Positions 7,564 through 15,217 of a DNA stretch of 16,608 nucleotides are shown one piece after another (the first letter of the stretch is position 1; every line of letters starts with the position of its first letter). The notes beneath the pieces were generated by a model that was given only the letters and a program-made list of their open reading frames with translations, was not told where the DNA came from and ran no database searches. Origin of the DNA: a bacterium (GTDB lineage Bacteria > Elusimicrobiota > Elusimicrobia > Elusimicrobiales > UBA9959); assembly GCA_021812825.1 (NCBI GenBank), contig JAKAMO010000061.1, positions 1-16,608 on the forward strand, read 5' to 3'. The position numbers were made by a program, and so were the translations under genes.

Positions 7564-8804
7564 CGGACGGCCTCCGCCAAGCAGCACCCGGCGCGGGCCG
7601 CCGTGACCCTGCAGTCGAACAAGGTCCCCGGCCTGCGGTGGCCTTCCAGCTCGACGTTGACGAAATTAGAGGCCAGCGCCTGGCAGCGCCCCGCCTTGTT
7701 CCGGAGAGCCAGCACGGACAGTTCTCTGCCCAGCTGCGAGGCGGCGAAGGCGGCGCGCAGCTCGCCGTCCAGCCGCCGCAGCGCCGCCGAGCGCGACGCT
7801 ACCGTTCCGGGCGGCAGCGGCTTCAGCGCGGCCGCCCTGGTCCCCGGCCGCGGCGAGAAGCTGAAGACGTGGAGGCCGGAAAGGCCCAGCCCGCGCACGA
7901 AGGCGAGCCCGGCGGTGAAATCCTCGTCCGTCTCGGTGGGATAGCCGGCGATGATGTCCGCGTATATCCCCACTCCGGGGAAAAGCTTCCGCAGCTCGCG
8001 GACCTTCGCCGCGTAGCGGCCCGTGTCGAACGGACGCGACATCTCCCCGAGCACCTTATCGGAACCGGCCTGCAGCGGAAGGTGGAAATAGTCGCAGAAC
8101 TTCCCGCCGCCGGCGCAAAGCACGGTAAGCAGGCCGGGAGTGAGCTCTCCGGGCTCTATGGACGAAAAACGCACGCGGAAATCCCCGCTCAGGGAGAGCA
8201 GCCGCTTTACCAGCCCTGCCAAGTCCGTACCGGTTTTCGGGCAGCGGTATCTGCCCAGCCTGGTGCCGCAGAGCACCAGCTCGGAAAAGCCGCCTTCAAC
8301 GAGCCGCGAGGCTTCGGAAACGGCGGCCTCCAGCGGTTTGGACTTCAGCTCGCTGCGCGCCAGGTTCACCAGGCAGTAGGCGCATTTCAGGTCGCAGCCG
8401 TCCTGCACCTTCACGAAGGCCCTGGCCTTGCCGTGGAACTTCGTGACCGGGAAAAAGTCCGCGCCCGTCTCCCCGCCGCAGAAGGCGGAAGTTATCTTCT
8501 CTTTATCGGAGTTGGAGAAAAGGGAGGCCCGGGGCGCGGCCCGCAGTATCTTCTCCGGCTCCAGCGTGGCCAGGCAGCCGGTGACGGCAATGGAAGCTTT
8601 CGGGTTGGCGGCCGCGGTCCTGCGCAGGAAGGCCAGGCAGTCCCGGTCCGCCTTGGCCGTCACCGAGCAGGTGTTCAGCACCACCAGGTCTGCCTCTTCC
8701 GGCGCGGCTGCGGCCGTATGCCCCATGGCGGCGAACTTCTCGCGGAGGCTTTCGGTCTCCACCTGGTTCACGCGGCAGCCTACGGTCTTGAAATATACTT
8801 TCAT
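7560..8804 (-). CDS. mtaB: MtaB-type tRNA methylthiotransferase (MiaB family, radical SAM)
   Basis: 414 residues. Predicted to convert t6A37 of ANN-decoding tRNAs to ms2t6A, using two [4Fe-4S] clusters. The N-terminal UPF0004 domain has its three cysteines (Cys10 in VGCRVNQVE, Cys46 in NTCSVT, Cys77 in VTGCLA). The radical-SAM motif is CDLKCAYC (Cys137, Cys141, Cys144). Typical family segments follow: HLPLQAGSDKVL, YADIIAGYPTETDEDF and HVFSFSPRPGT. The last 60 residues are TRAM-like. The shape VGCRVNQVE/NTCSVT is closer to MtaB than to MiaB or RimO. One deviation: after the radical-SAM cysteines the sequence is YCLVNLARSELKS, where the family usually has an (I/V)-P-x-(A/T)-R-G segment, so Pro and Gly are missing. 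In B. subtilis mtaB (yqeV) closes the dnaK operon, consistent with the neighbourhood. ATG at 8804; no strong Shine-Dalgarno. Confidence 0.9.
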   Translation of the reverse strand: MKVYFKTVGCRVNQVETESLREKFAAMGHTAAAAPEEADLVVLNTCSVTAKADRDCLAFLRRTAAANPKASIAVTGCLATLEPEKILRAAPRASLFSNSDKEKITSAFCGGETGADFFPVTKFHGKARAFVKVQDGCDLKCAYCLVNLARSELKSKPLEAAVSEASRLVEGGFSELVLCGTRLGRYRCPKTGTDLAGLVKRLLSLSGDFRVRFSSIEPGELTPGLLTVLCAGGGKFCDYFHLPLQAGSDKVLGEMSRPFDTGRYAAKVRELRKLFPGVGIYADIIAGYPTETDEDFTAGLAFVRGLGLSGLHVFSFSPRPGTRAAALKPLPPGTVASRSAALRRLDGELRAAFAASQLGRELSVLALRNKAGRCQALASNFVNVELEGHRRPGTLFDCRVTAARAGCCLAEAVR

Positions 8805-9007
8805 AACTTGCCAGGCGCGGCCCCGGCACCCGCCGGCCGCAGCTACATTTTACAATTTTGCCGCCTATCCCTTCCCTCCGCACGTCACCGTCTCGCCGCG
8901 GGCCGGAGAGCCGGGCGTTCGTAACTTAAGTTAAGTGTCACCGAAATATGATTGTAACACCCGGTAGATTATGATATATTCGAGTATTAGGGTTTTTAGG
9001 GGTTTCT
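8805..9007. promoter_or_regulatory. Divergent intergenic region between mtaB and the response regulator
   Basis: This 203-bp gap separates the divergent mtaB and response regulator genes. Near the regulator promoter is a perfect 10-bp palindrome, AACTTAAGTT (8923-8932), followed by a weak pair GTGTCA/TAACAC (8935-8960). A convincing promoter for mtaB is not visible; a TAAAAT around 8855 lacks a good -35. No additional coding frame looks convincing. Confidence 0.45.
8952..8980 (+). promoter_or_regulatory. Promoter of the response regulator gene
   Basis: TTGTAA (8952-8957) and TATATT (8975-8980) are separated by 17 bp, a good sigma-70-type match. The start of transcription would be near 8987. 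An AGGGG Shine-Dalgarno at 8998-9002 lies 5 nt before the ATG at 9008. Confidence 0.6.
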
Positions 9008-9430
9008 ATGGCTAAAATATTGGTAGTAGAAGATGAGAAGTCCGTACAGGACCTCGTAAAATACTGTCTCGAAGCCGACGGTTACATGGTGGTAACCGCC
9101 GATGACGGAAAGATGGCCAGCAGCTGGATAAAGGAGATCAAGTTCGACCTCGCCATACTGGACCTCTGCCTGCCGGACGCCAATGGCATAGAGATCTGCG
9201 CTTCTATAAAGGAAGACCCCAAGACCCGTGCCACGCCGGTGATAATCCTGACCGGCAACTCCTCCAACGAGGCCAGGATCAAGAGCAATCTCGAAGCCAA
9301 AGCGGACCTCTTCCTGAACAAGCCGATCTCGCCGGACGACCTCAGGAGCGCCGTGAAGACGATGCTGGCCGCGGCGGAGAAGAAGAAGCTGCTGCTGCGC
9401 AACTCCATCCGCACCAAATTAGGGGAATGA
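9008..9430 (+). CDS. Single-domain CheY/Spo0F-like response regulator
   Basis: 140 residues forming one receiver domain with no output domain. The acidic pair is Glu8-Asp9 (VVEDE), the phospho-acceptor Asp52 (AILDLCLPDANG), the switch Thr82 (IILTGNSS) and the conserved Lys105 (LFLNKP), so it should be phosphorylatable. The C-terminal tail from about residue 120 is lysine-rich and helical (AAEKKKLLLRNSIRTKLGE). Proteins of this type act by protein-protein contact or as a phosphorelay intermediate. It has its own promoter and is transcribed opposite to all its neighbours. The only kinase in the window (803-2743) lacks a regulator in its operon, so the two could be partners, but that is inference from proximity only. 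Its TGA directly abuts the rsmE stop on the other strand. Confidence 0.93.
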   Translation: MAKILVVEDEKSVQDLVKYCLEADGYMVVTADDGKMASSWIKEIKFDLAILDLCLPDANGIEICASIKEDPKTRATPVIILTGNSSNEARIKSNLEAKADLFLNKPISPDDLRSAVKTMLAAAEKKKLLLRNSIRTKLGE

Positions 9431-10141
9431 TCAGCCCAGCCTGGTGAGCAGGGCGGAGGCGGCGGCCAGGCAGGCCGTTTCCGCCCTCAACGTGTAAAGA
9501 CCCAGGTTCATGAAGCCCGCTCCCTTGGAGCGGGCGAAGTCCAGCTCGCCCTTGGTGAACCCGCCCTCGGGCCCCACGAAAAGCTTGATCTCCCTGGCCC
9601 CGGCCAGGGCCTTCGCGGCCGCGTCCGGACTCTGGCCGCCAGAGGACGCGAACACGCACACGCCGCCGGAAGCCAGCAAGTCGTCGAGCTTCTCCGGCTT
9701 CCTCAACTGCGGCAGGAAGCCCCGGCCGCACTGCTTGGAGGCGGCCGCCGTTATCTGCTCCAGGCGGGAGGCGCGGCGCTCCCAGTCGCTGAAGAGGTCG
9801 AACTGCACCCGCGAGGCCATCACCGGCTGAAAGACGCCCACGCCGGCCTCGGTGCAGTGCTCAAGGATGCTCTCCAGCGCCGGCCTGGCCACCACCGCGA
9901 AGCAGAGAGTGAGCCTGGTGGCATACTCCGGGCTGGGGAGCTTTTCCTTCACCTTGCCGGTGACGCGGTCGCCGGAAACGAAGGTTATCTCGGCCCGGTA
10001 GCGGCTGCCGGCCCCGTCGAAGATGTCTATCTCGTCCCCTACCCTGACGCGGGCCGCGCGGGCTATATGGTTGGCCTCGTCGGGGCCGGCGAAGAACTCG
10101 CCGTCGCGGATATTCCCGGGAGGTATAAGGTATTGCGGCAT
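9431..10141 (-). CDS. rsmE: 16S rRNA (uracil-1498-N3)-methyltransferase RsmE
   Basis: 236 residues, normal length for the family. SPOUT-class enzyme that methylates N3 of U1498 of 16S rRNA in the 30S subunit. The N-terminal PUA-like part contains EANHIARAARVRVGDEIDIFDG. Family signatures follow: RPALESILEHCTEAGV, the KQCGR segment (136-140), GPEGGFT (190-196) and LGLYTLRAETA (213-223), which build the trefoil-knot SAM site. ATG at 10141 lies 4 bp after the dnaJ stop, so it is the last gene of the heat-shock operon here. Bacillus relatives have prmA between dnaJ and rsmE; there is no room for it here. The stop abuts the stop of the convergent response regulator gene. Confidence 0.95.
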   Translation of the reverse strand: MPQYLIPPGNIRDGEFFAGPDEANHIARAARVRVGDEIDIFDGAGSRYRAEITFVSGDRVTGKVKEKLPSPEYATRLTLCFAVVARPALESILEHCTEAGVGVFQPVMASRVQFDLFSDWERRASRLEQITAAASKQCGRGFLPQLRKPEKLDDLLASGGVCVFASSGGQSPDAAAKALAGAREIKLFVGPEGGFTKGELDFARSKGAGFMNLGLYTLRAETACLAAASALLTRLG

Positions 10142-10145
10142 CAGG

Positions 10146-11264
10146 TCACCCGAGTATCTTCTTGAAGAAGCCCTTCTCCTTGTCAGGCTGGACCTCGGCG
10201 CCTTCCAGTTTCGCCAGCTCTTCGTACAGCTCGCGCTGGCGTTGGGAAAGATCGTGCGGCACCTCCAGCTTCACCCTCACCAGCAGGTCGCCGCGCCCCT
10301 TGCCCCCGGGCGAGGGCATGCCCTTCTCGTGCACGCGGAACACCTTACCGTGCTGGGTAGCCTGCGGGACCCGGATCTTGACCCGCCCGCCGTCTATGAC
10401 CGGCACCTCGGTCTCGCCGCCCAGGGCGGCCTGCCAGACCGGCACGGGGCAGTCGTAGATCAGGTCGCGCCCCTGCCTCTCGAAATGCGGATGGTGCTTC
10501 AGGTTTACCTGTATATAGAGGTCCCCGGAATCCCCGCCGCGCAAGCCCGCGTCGCCGCCGCCGGAAACGCGCAGTACCGAACCCTCCTCCACTCCGGCCG
10601 GGATCTTAACGTTGATGGAGGCGCTCTTCTTCTGGCGACCGGCTCCGCCGCAGGCCTTGCACGGGCTGGAGATCACCTCGCCCTGGCCGCCGCAGTCCGG
10701 GCAGGCCTGGCTGAAGGCGAAGAAGCCCTGCGAGTACTGGACGCGGCCGCTGCCGTGGCAGGTGGGGCATTTCTTGATGCCTCCCCTGCCGCGGGCGCCG
10801 GTGCCGTCGCATTCCTGGCAGACCTCGGTGCGCTCGAAGTTCACCGGCAGCTTCACGCCGGTGAACGCCTCCTCCAGGGTTATCGAAGCCTCGTACTTCA
10901 GGTCGGCGCCGCGCCTGGAGCGGGGCCTGCCGCGGCCGCCGCCCTGGCCCTGGAAAAGATTCTCGAACAGGTCCCCGAACATGTCGCCGAGGTCGGCCCC
11001 CTGGAACCCCCCGAAGCCTCCGCGCCCGCCGGCGCCGGCCTTGAGGCCTTCCGCGCCGAACTGGTCGTAGACCTGCCGCTTCTGCGGGTCGGAGAGTACC
11101 TCGTAGGCCTCGTTGATGTCCTTGAAGGTGGTCTCCGCCTCCTTGTTCCCCTGGTTGCGGTCCGGGTGGTACTTCAGCGCGAGCTTCCGGTAGGCGGACT
11201 TGATCTCGTCGGGGCCGGCGTTGCGCGCCACGCCGAGAATGCGGTAATAATCGTTGGATGCCAT
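10146..11264 (-). CDS. dnaJ: Chaperone protein DnaJ (Hsp40)
   Basis: 372 residues, a full-length type I DnaJ. It delivers unfolded substrates to DnaK and stimulates its ATPase in the cytoplasm. The J-domain (1-70) has the HPD triad at 33-35. A Gly/Phe-rich stretch follows (about 75-115). The zinc-binding region has four CxxCxGxG-type units: CQECDGTG (149), CPTCHGSG (166), CPDCGGQG (188) and CKACGGAG (202). The C-terminal peptide-binding domains are present ([21 protein letters not shown]). It follows dnaK after a 92-bp gap with two hairpins. No strong Shine-Dalgarno is visible before the ATG. Confidence 0.97.
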   Translation of the reverse strand: MASNDYYRILGVARNAGPDEIKSAYRKLALKYHPDRNQGNKEAETTFKDINEAYEVLSDPQKRQVYDQFGAEGLKAGAGGRGGFGGFQGADLGDMFGDLFENLFQGQGGGRGRPRSRRGADLKYEASITLEEAFTGVKLPVNFERTEVCQECDGTGARGRGGIKKCPTCHGSGRVQYSQGFFAFSQACPDCGGQGEVISSPCKACGGAGRQKKSASINVKIPAGVEEGSVLRVSGGGDAGLRGGDSGDLYIQVNLKHHPHFERQGRDLIYDCPVPVWQAALGGETEVPVIDGGRVKIRVPQATQHGKVFRVHEKGMPSPGGKGRGDLLVRVKLEVPHDLSQRQRELYEELAKLEGAEVQPDKEKGFFKKILG

Positions 11265-11290
11265 ATGAGGTAAAAGGGACCCTGCGTTCT

Positions 11291-11339
11291 CGCGGCCGGA
11301 AAGCCGCGGGCGGATAGCGGGTCGCGCCCGCTATCCGCC
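11291..11339 (-). other. Two adjacent hairpins in the dnaK-dnaJ gap
   Basis: A perfect 13-bp stem pairs ggcggatagcggg (11309-11321) with cccgctatccgcc (11327-11339) around a 5-nt loop. Directly next to it, cgcggc (11291-11296) pairs with gccgcg (11303-11308) around a 6-nt loop. Neither is followed by a T-run on either strand, so a standard intrinsic terminator is unlikely. In the dnaK-dnaJ transcript they could protect or process the upstream mRNA, or reduce transcription into dnaJ. Confidence 0.75.
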
Positions 11340-11356
11340 GGCTGACGGCTTACGGC

Positions 11357-13228
11357 TTACTTCTTGTTCTCGTCCACCACTTCCGCGTCCACTACGTCGT
11401 CCTTGGCGCCCGCGGAGGCCTTGGCCCCCTCCGGCGCGGGACCCGCGCCGGAGGCTCCGGCCTTGCCGGCCTTCTCCTGCGCGGCCTTGTAGACGGCCTC
11501 GCCCAGCTTCTGCGAGGCGGCCAGCAGCGCGTCCTTGGCCTTCTTTATCTTCTCGATGTCGTCGCCCTTCAGGGCTTCCTTCAGCTCGCCCATCGCGCGG
11601 TCCACCGCCAGGCGCTCGTCCTGGCTGATCTTGTCGCCGTGCTCCTTCAGCGCCTTCTCGGTGGTGTAGAGGATGGTGTCGGCCTCGTTCTTGACCTCCA
11701 CCTTCTCCTTGTACTTCTTGTCCGAATCGGCGAACTGCTCGGCCTGCTTGACGAACTTGTCGATGTCCTCCTTCGACAGCTTGTTCGGGGCGGATATCGT
11801 TATATGCTGCGCCTTGCCGGTGCCGAGGTCCTTGGCGTGCACCTGCAGGATGCCGTTGGCGTCGATGTCGAACGTCACCTCAATCTGCGGCATGCCGCGC
11901 GGGGCCGGCGGAATGCCGTCCAGGTCGAACTTGCCGAGCGACACGTTGTCGCCGGCCATAGCGCGCTCGCCCTGCAGCACGTGTATCGTCACGGCCGGCT
12001 GGTTGTCCGAGGCCGTGGAGAAGACCTGCGACTTCTTGGCCGGTATCGTAGTGTTCTTGTCTATCAGGCGCGTCATCACGGAGCCCAGCGTCTCGATGCC
12101 CAGGGACAACGGGGTGACGTCGAGCAGCAGCACGTCCTTGACGTCGCCGGTCAGCACGGCGGCCTGCACGGCGGCGCCCGAGGCCACGCACTCCATCGGG
12201 TCTATGCCGCGCTCTATCTTCTTGCCGACGTACTCCTCCACGAACTTCTGCACTATGGGCATGCGGGTCGGTCCGCCTACCAGGATGATGCGGCTGATGT
12301 CGGAGCTCTTGAGCTGGGCGTCGGCCAGCGCGGTGGTGATGGACTTCTCGCAGCGCTTGACGATGGAGTCCACGATGGCCTCCAGCTTGGAGCGGCTGAG
12401 CTTCAGCGCCATGTGCTTCGGGCCGGAGGCGTCCGCCGAGATGAACGGCAGATTGACCTCGGTCTCCATAGTGGTGGAGAGCTCTATCTTGGCCTTCTCG
12501 GCCGCTTCCTTGATGCGCTGCATCGCGGTCGGGTCCTTCGTCAGGTCGATGCCGGTGTCCTTGCGGAACTCGCCGGCCACGTACTCGATCAGCGCGTTGT
12601 CCATGTCGGTGCCGCCGAGCTGCGTGTCGCCGGAGGTGGAGATCACGTCGAACGTCCCCTCCTTGCCGAGCTCCATGATCGTCACGTCGAGCGTGCCGCC
12701 GCCGAGGTCGAAGACCATGATCTTCTGGTCCTTGCCCTCCTTGTCGATGCCGTAGGCGAGCGCGGCCGCGGTGGGCTCGTTGACGAGGCGCACCACCTCG
12801 AGGCCGGCTATCGTGCCGGCGTCCTTGGTGGCCTGGCGCTGGTTGTCGTTGAAGTAGGCCGGCACGGTGATGACGGCTTTCTCCACCTTCTCGCCGAGGA
12901 AGGCCTCGGCGTCGCGCTTGACCTTCTGCAGCAGGAAGGCCGAGAGCTGCTGCGGCGTGAACTCCTTGCCGCCGATATTGTACTTATGGTCGGTGCCCAT
13001 CTTGCGCTTGAACGCGGCCGCGGTGCCGCCGGGGTTCGCCACGGCCTGCCTGCGGGCGGGCTCGCCCACCAGCATCTGTCCGTCCTTGGCGAAGGCCACG
13101 TACGACGGGAACGCCTTCCCGCCCACGCTGGTGCCCTCGGCCGAGGGAATGATGGTAACCTTGCCGCCCTCCATGACCGCCGCGGCGGTGTTGGAAGTGC
13201 CCAGGTCTATTCCGATTATCTTTGCCAT
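11357..13228 (-). CDS. dnaK: Chaperone protein DnaK (Hsp70)
   Basis: 623 residues. ATP-dependent Hsp70 chaperone that acts with DnaJ and the exchange factor GrpE. The nucleotide-binding domain begins [19 protein letters not shown] and contains the [29 protein letters not shown] and [12 protein letters not shown] signatures, then [12 protein letters not shown]. The substrate-binding domain begins around [18 protein letters not shown], and the tail ends in the usual acidic [14 protein letters not shown]. The start is the ATG at 13228 because GGAGG (13237-13241) lies 8 nt upstream. An in-frame TTG at 13243 contains part of this Shine-Dalgarno and can be dismissed. It follows grpE after 33 bp. 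Confidence 0.98.
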   Translation of the reverse strand: MAKIIGIDLGTSNTAAAVMEGGKVTIIPSAEGTSVGGKAFPSYVAFAKDGQMLVGEPARRQAVANPGGTAAAFKRKMGTDHKYNIGGKEFTPQQLSAFLLQKVKRDAEAFLGEKVEKAVITVPAYFNDNQRQATKDAGTIAGLEVVRLVNEPTAAALAYGIDKEGKDQKIMVFDLGGGTLDVTIMELGKEGTFDVISTSGDTQLGGTDMDNALIEYVAGEFRKDTGIDLTKDPTAMQRIKEAAEKAKIELSTTMETEVNLPFISADASGPKHMALKLSRSKLEAIVDSIVKRCEKSITTALADAQLKSSDISRIILVGGPTRMPIVQKFVEEYVGKKIERGIDPMECVASGAAVQAAVLTGDVKDVLLLDVTPLSLGIETLGSVMTRLIDKNTTIPAKKSQVFSTASDNQPAVTIHVLQGERAMAGDNVSLGKFDLDGIPPAPRGMPQIEVTFDIDANGILQVHAKDLGTGKAQHITISAPNKLSKEDIDKFVKQAEQFADSDKKYKEKVEVKNEADTILYTTEKALKEHGDKISQDERLAVDRAMGELKEALKGDDIEKIKKAKDALLAASQKLGEAVYKAAQEKAGKAGASGAGPAPEGAKASAGAKDDVVDAEVVDENKK

Positions 13229-13261
13229 ATATTTGTCCTCCAAATTATGATGCTGTCAGAT

Positions 13262-13864
13262 CTATTCGCCCTCTTCCGTCTCCGCCGGGGTCTCCGGCTG
13301 CGGCGCGGGGGCTTCCGCTTTCCGCGCTATCCTCACCCTGGCCGGCCGGAGCACCTTGTCCCCGTAGTAGAAGCCCTTCTGCAGCTCCTCCACCACCAGG
13401 CCGTCGTTCTCCTCCGTGCCGTCCACTATGCCGAGGATCTCGGAGGCCATCGGGTCGTAGGGCTTGCCCACCGGCTCCATCGGCCTGAGACCCTCGGCGT
13501 CGAACACCTTCGAGAACTCCTTGAAGATCATCTCCAGGCCCTTCAGCACGTCGTCCGAGTTGCCGGTGTCCTTCGCGCTGTTGATGTGGTTGTGCGCCGC
13601 CAGCAGCAGGTCGTAGAGGGGCAGCAGCCGCATCAGGATCTCCGCCTTGCCGTACTTTATCAGCTCCGGTTTCTCCTTCTCGACGCGCTTGCGGTAGTTC
13701 TCGAAATCCGCCTGCAGGCGCAGCAGCTGGTCGTAGTACCCGGCCGCCTGCTTCTTCTGCTTCTCCAGCTCGTCGCCGGCCGTCCCCGGCTCCTTGGCTT
13801 CCTCGCCGCAGACGCACTCTTCCGCCTTCTTCGCTTTCTTTTCTTCGGGCTTGTGGTTCTTCAT
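13262..13864 (-). CDS. grpE: Nucleotide exchange factor GrpE
   Basis: 200 residues from the ATG at 13864 (MKNHKPEEKKAKK). Releases ADP from DnaK. The long N-terminal helix region has the typical YYDQLLRLQADFENYRKRVEKE pattern. Then LLPLYDLLLAAHNH corresponds to the usual LLPVxDxLERA segment, and the C-terminal beta domain has GKPYDPMASEIL and YYGDKVLRPARVRI. The acidic, Pro-rich tail (APAPQPETPAETEEGE) extends past the usual end. An alternative ATG at 13894 would add 10 residues and has a GGGAG only 2 nt away; the frame stays open much further upstream but that part overlaps hrcA antisensically in another frame and is not grpE. The stop is TAG. Confidence 0.93.
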   Translation of the reverse strand: MKNHKPEEKKAKKAEECVCGEEAKEPGTAGDELEKQKKQAAGYYDQLLRLQADFENYRKRVEKEKPELIKYGKAEILMRLLPLYDLLLAAHNHINSAKDTGNSDDVLKGLEMIFKEFSKVFDAEGLRPMEPVGKPYDPMASEILGIVDGTEENDGLVVEELQKGFYYGDKVLRPARVRIARKAEAPAPQPETPAETEEGE

Positions 13865-13920
13865 GATAACGTCATCCGGCCGTCCGGAGAGCATAGCTCC
13901 CGATACGGCACAGCCATTGG

Positions 13921-15027
13921 CTAGTCCAGGTCTATCTTGTCCCATTCCCCCAGCATGTCCTCCATCATGGAACTGACGGTGTCCACGAGCGAGATCATGC
14001 GCGGGTACTCCATGCGCTTGTAGCCCAGTATGCCGACCAGCCCCACGGCCTTGTCGTTGATGCAGTAGGAGCTGGACACCAGGCTGAAGTTCTTGAATTC
14101 CTTTATGCTGTTCTCGGAACCTATAGTAACGTCCACGACGTGGCGCTTGCCGGGCTCGGCCAGCGCCCTGGTCTTGACCGCGCAGTCGCGCAGGCGCTCC
14201 CTGAGCAGGCCGGAGAACCGCTCCTTCTCCTCGAGCAGGCGGGCTATGCTGCGCATGTCCTCCACGCTGCCCTCCTCCAGGTTCGAGAAGATGCGGCTGA
14301 GGCCTTCCAGGTACAGCGCGTCCTCCCTCCGGGCCAGGTCCTTGAAATAGTCCACCAGCTTCTTGAGCAGCTCGGTGATCCCCTTGTCCTTCTCCTTCGC
14401 GAGGAACTCCTTGAAGATAACCTGCGGCAGGTCGGTCAGCGGCAGGTCCTTCAGGCGCTTGTTCAGATGCAGCGAGACGGCCTTCACCGCGCCCTTCTCG
14501 GCCGTGTTCTCCAGCGAGAAAGCCGCGTGCTTGATGATGCCCGAGTGCGTGAACATGACGCTGAGCACGCTCTTCGGGCCCATGCTGAGCAGGTCCAGGC
14601 GCTTGACGCTGTCGAGGTCCAGGTCCGCGCTCATCACGAAGCCGGCCCACTGCGACATGTCGGAGAGCATCCGCGAGGTGTGCTTCAGGAAGCCGTCGAG
14701 CTGCTCGATGCGGCGGTCGTACTCGCGCTCGAGGCGCTCCTTCTCCGCCGCCGCCATGTGCTGCAGGCGCATCACGTTGTCCACGTAGGCGCGGTAGCCC
14801 TTGTCGGAAGGGATGCGGCCGCCGGAGGTGTGCGGCTGGAAGAGGTATCCTTCGGTCTCCAGCTCTTTAAGTATATTCCTTATAGTGGCGCTGGAGACGT
14901 TGAACCGGCCTTCCTCCGCTATCAGCTCGGAGCTCACCGGCCTGCCGGTGCTGACATAGTTGTAGACCACCCAGTTAAGGATCTTTTCCTTCCTGTCCTG
15001 CGCGACTTCCGGTTTTAGAACCCTCAT
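13921..15027 (-). CDS. hrcA: Heat-inducible transcription repressor HrcA
   Basis: 368 residues. Represses chaperone operons by binding the CIRCE operator and is itself kept active by chaperonin. The N-terminal winged helix-turn-helix is clear: DRKEKILNWVVYNYVSTGRPVSSELI, then FNVSSATIRNILKELETEGYL and PHTSGGRIPSDKGYRAYVD. The GAF-like dimerisation region and a C-terminal segment (VGLVGILGYKRMEYPRMISLVDTVS) match the family. It is the first gene of the operon, 51 bp from the half-conserved CIRCE-like site, which indicates autoregulation. A GGCGGGA site precedes the ATG; stop is TAG. Confidence 0.97.
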   Translation of the reverse strand: MRVLKPEVAQDRKEKILNWVVYNYVSTGRPVSSELIAEEGRFNVSSATIRNILKELETEGYLFQPHTSGGRIPSDKGYRAYVDNVMRLQHMAAAEKERLEREYDRRIEQLDGFLKHTSRMLSDMSQWAGFVMSADLDLDSVKRLDLLSMGPKSVLSVMFTHSGIIKHAAFSLENTAEKGAVKAVSLHLNKRLKDLPLTDLPQVIFKEFLAKEKDKGITELLKKLVDYFKDLARREDALYLEGLSRIFSNLEEGSVEDMRSIARLLEEKERFSGLLRERLRDCAVKTRALAEPGKRHVVDVTIGSENSIKEFKNFSLVSSSYCINDKAVGLVGILGYKRMEYPRMISLVDTVSSMMEDMLGEWDKIDLD

Positions 15028-15046
15028 ATTATCCCGCCGCTTTTAA

Positions 15047-15073
15047 TTAGCACTCATGGCTTTTGTCTGCCAG
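15047..15073. promoter_or_regulatory. Degenerate CIRCE-like HrcA operator
   Basis: The CIRCE consensus is TTAGCACTC-N9-GAGTGCTAA. Here the left half ttagcactc (15047-15055) is perfect. After exactly 9 bp, the right half gtctgccag (15065-15073) matches at 5 of 9 positions. It lies over the predicted transcription start of the hrcA promoter, the usual CIRCE position. The perfect half, the exact spacing and the hrcA context support the call; the decayed half suggests weak or altered binding. Confidence 0.65.
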
Positions 15074-15077
15074 AAAT

Positions 15078-15106
15078 ATTATACACCTTGCCCCCATAAT
15101 TGTCAA
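15078..15106 (-). promoter_or_regulatory. Perfect-consensus sigma-70-type promoter of the hrcA-grpE-dnaK-dnaJ operon
   Basis: On the minus strand, TTGACA (15101-15106) and TATAAT (15078-15083) are both exact consensus hexamers with the optimal 17-bp spacer. Transcription should begin near 15071, inside the CIRCE-like element. Such a strong housekeeping promoter fits control by repression (HrcA) rather than by a heat-shock sigma factor. Confidence 0.9.
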
Positions 15107-15158
15107 TAGCGCACCCTGACTGCTAAAAATAGTGATATGACTATGGTCAAAACAGGTT

Positions 15159-15184
15159 TCAGGCCGCCTGTGATACACTATATA
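15159..15184 (+). promoter_or_regulatory. Candidate extended -10 promoter for the secreted protein gene
   Basis: TGATACACT (15171-15179) reads as an extended -10 element (TG-N-TACACT, 4 of 6 to TATAAT), with an alternative TATATA at 15179-15184. No good -35 is seen. A perfect small dyad, caggc-c-gcctg (15160-15170), directly precedes it and could be a binding site. Weak evidence. Confidence 0.35.
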
Positions 15185-15217
15185 CGGTTAGGAACGTCTT
15201 GGGAGGAAAGCGAAAAA

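Noticed and set aside
7638..8924. Plus-strand reading frame of 428 codons opposite mtaB
   Set aside because: mtaB is identified by cluster cysteines and family motifs; the antisense product is Arg/Gly-rich with no domain.
8923..8960. AACTTAAGTT palindrome and GTGTCA/TAACAC pair as an operator of the response regulator
   Set aside because: Not tied to a known regulator and short; kept only as a note in the intergenic entry.
11639..13924. Very long plus-strand reading frame (761 codons) opposite dnaK and grpE
   Set aside because: It is antisense to unmistakable dnaK and grpE. High GC and biased codons of dnaK leave antisense frames open, and its His/Arg/Leu-rich product shows no domain.
13865..14650. 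Upstream extension of the grpE frame through hrcA
   Set aside because: The extra residues come from hrcA read in another frame and are low-complexity; grpE homology begins at about the ATG at 13864.
15137..15217. Longer N-terminus for the secreted protein
   Set aside because: It would place 27 residues before a clear signal peptide and ignores the GGAGG before the ATG at 15218.
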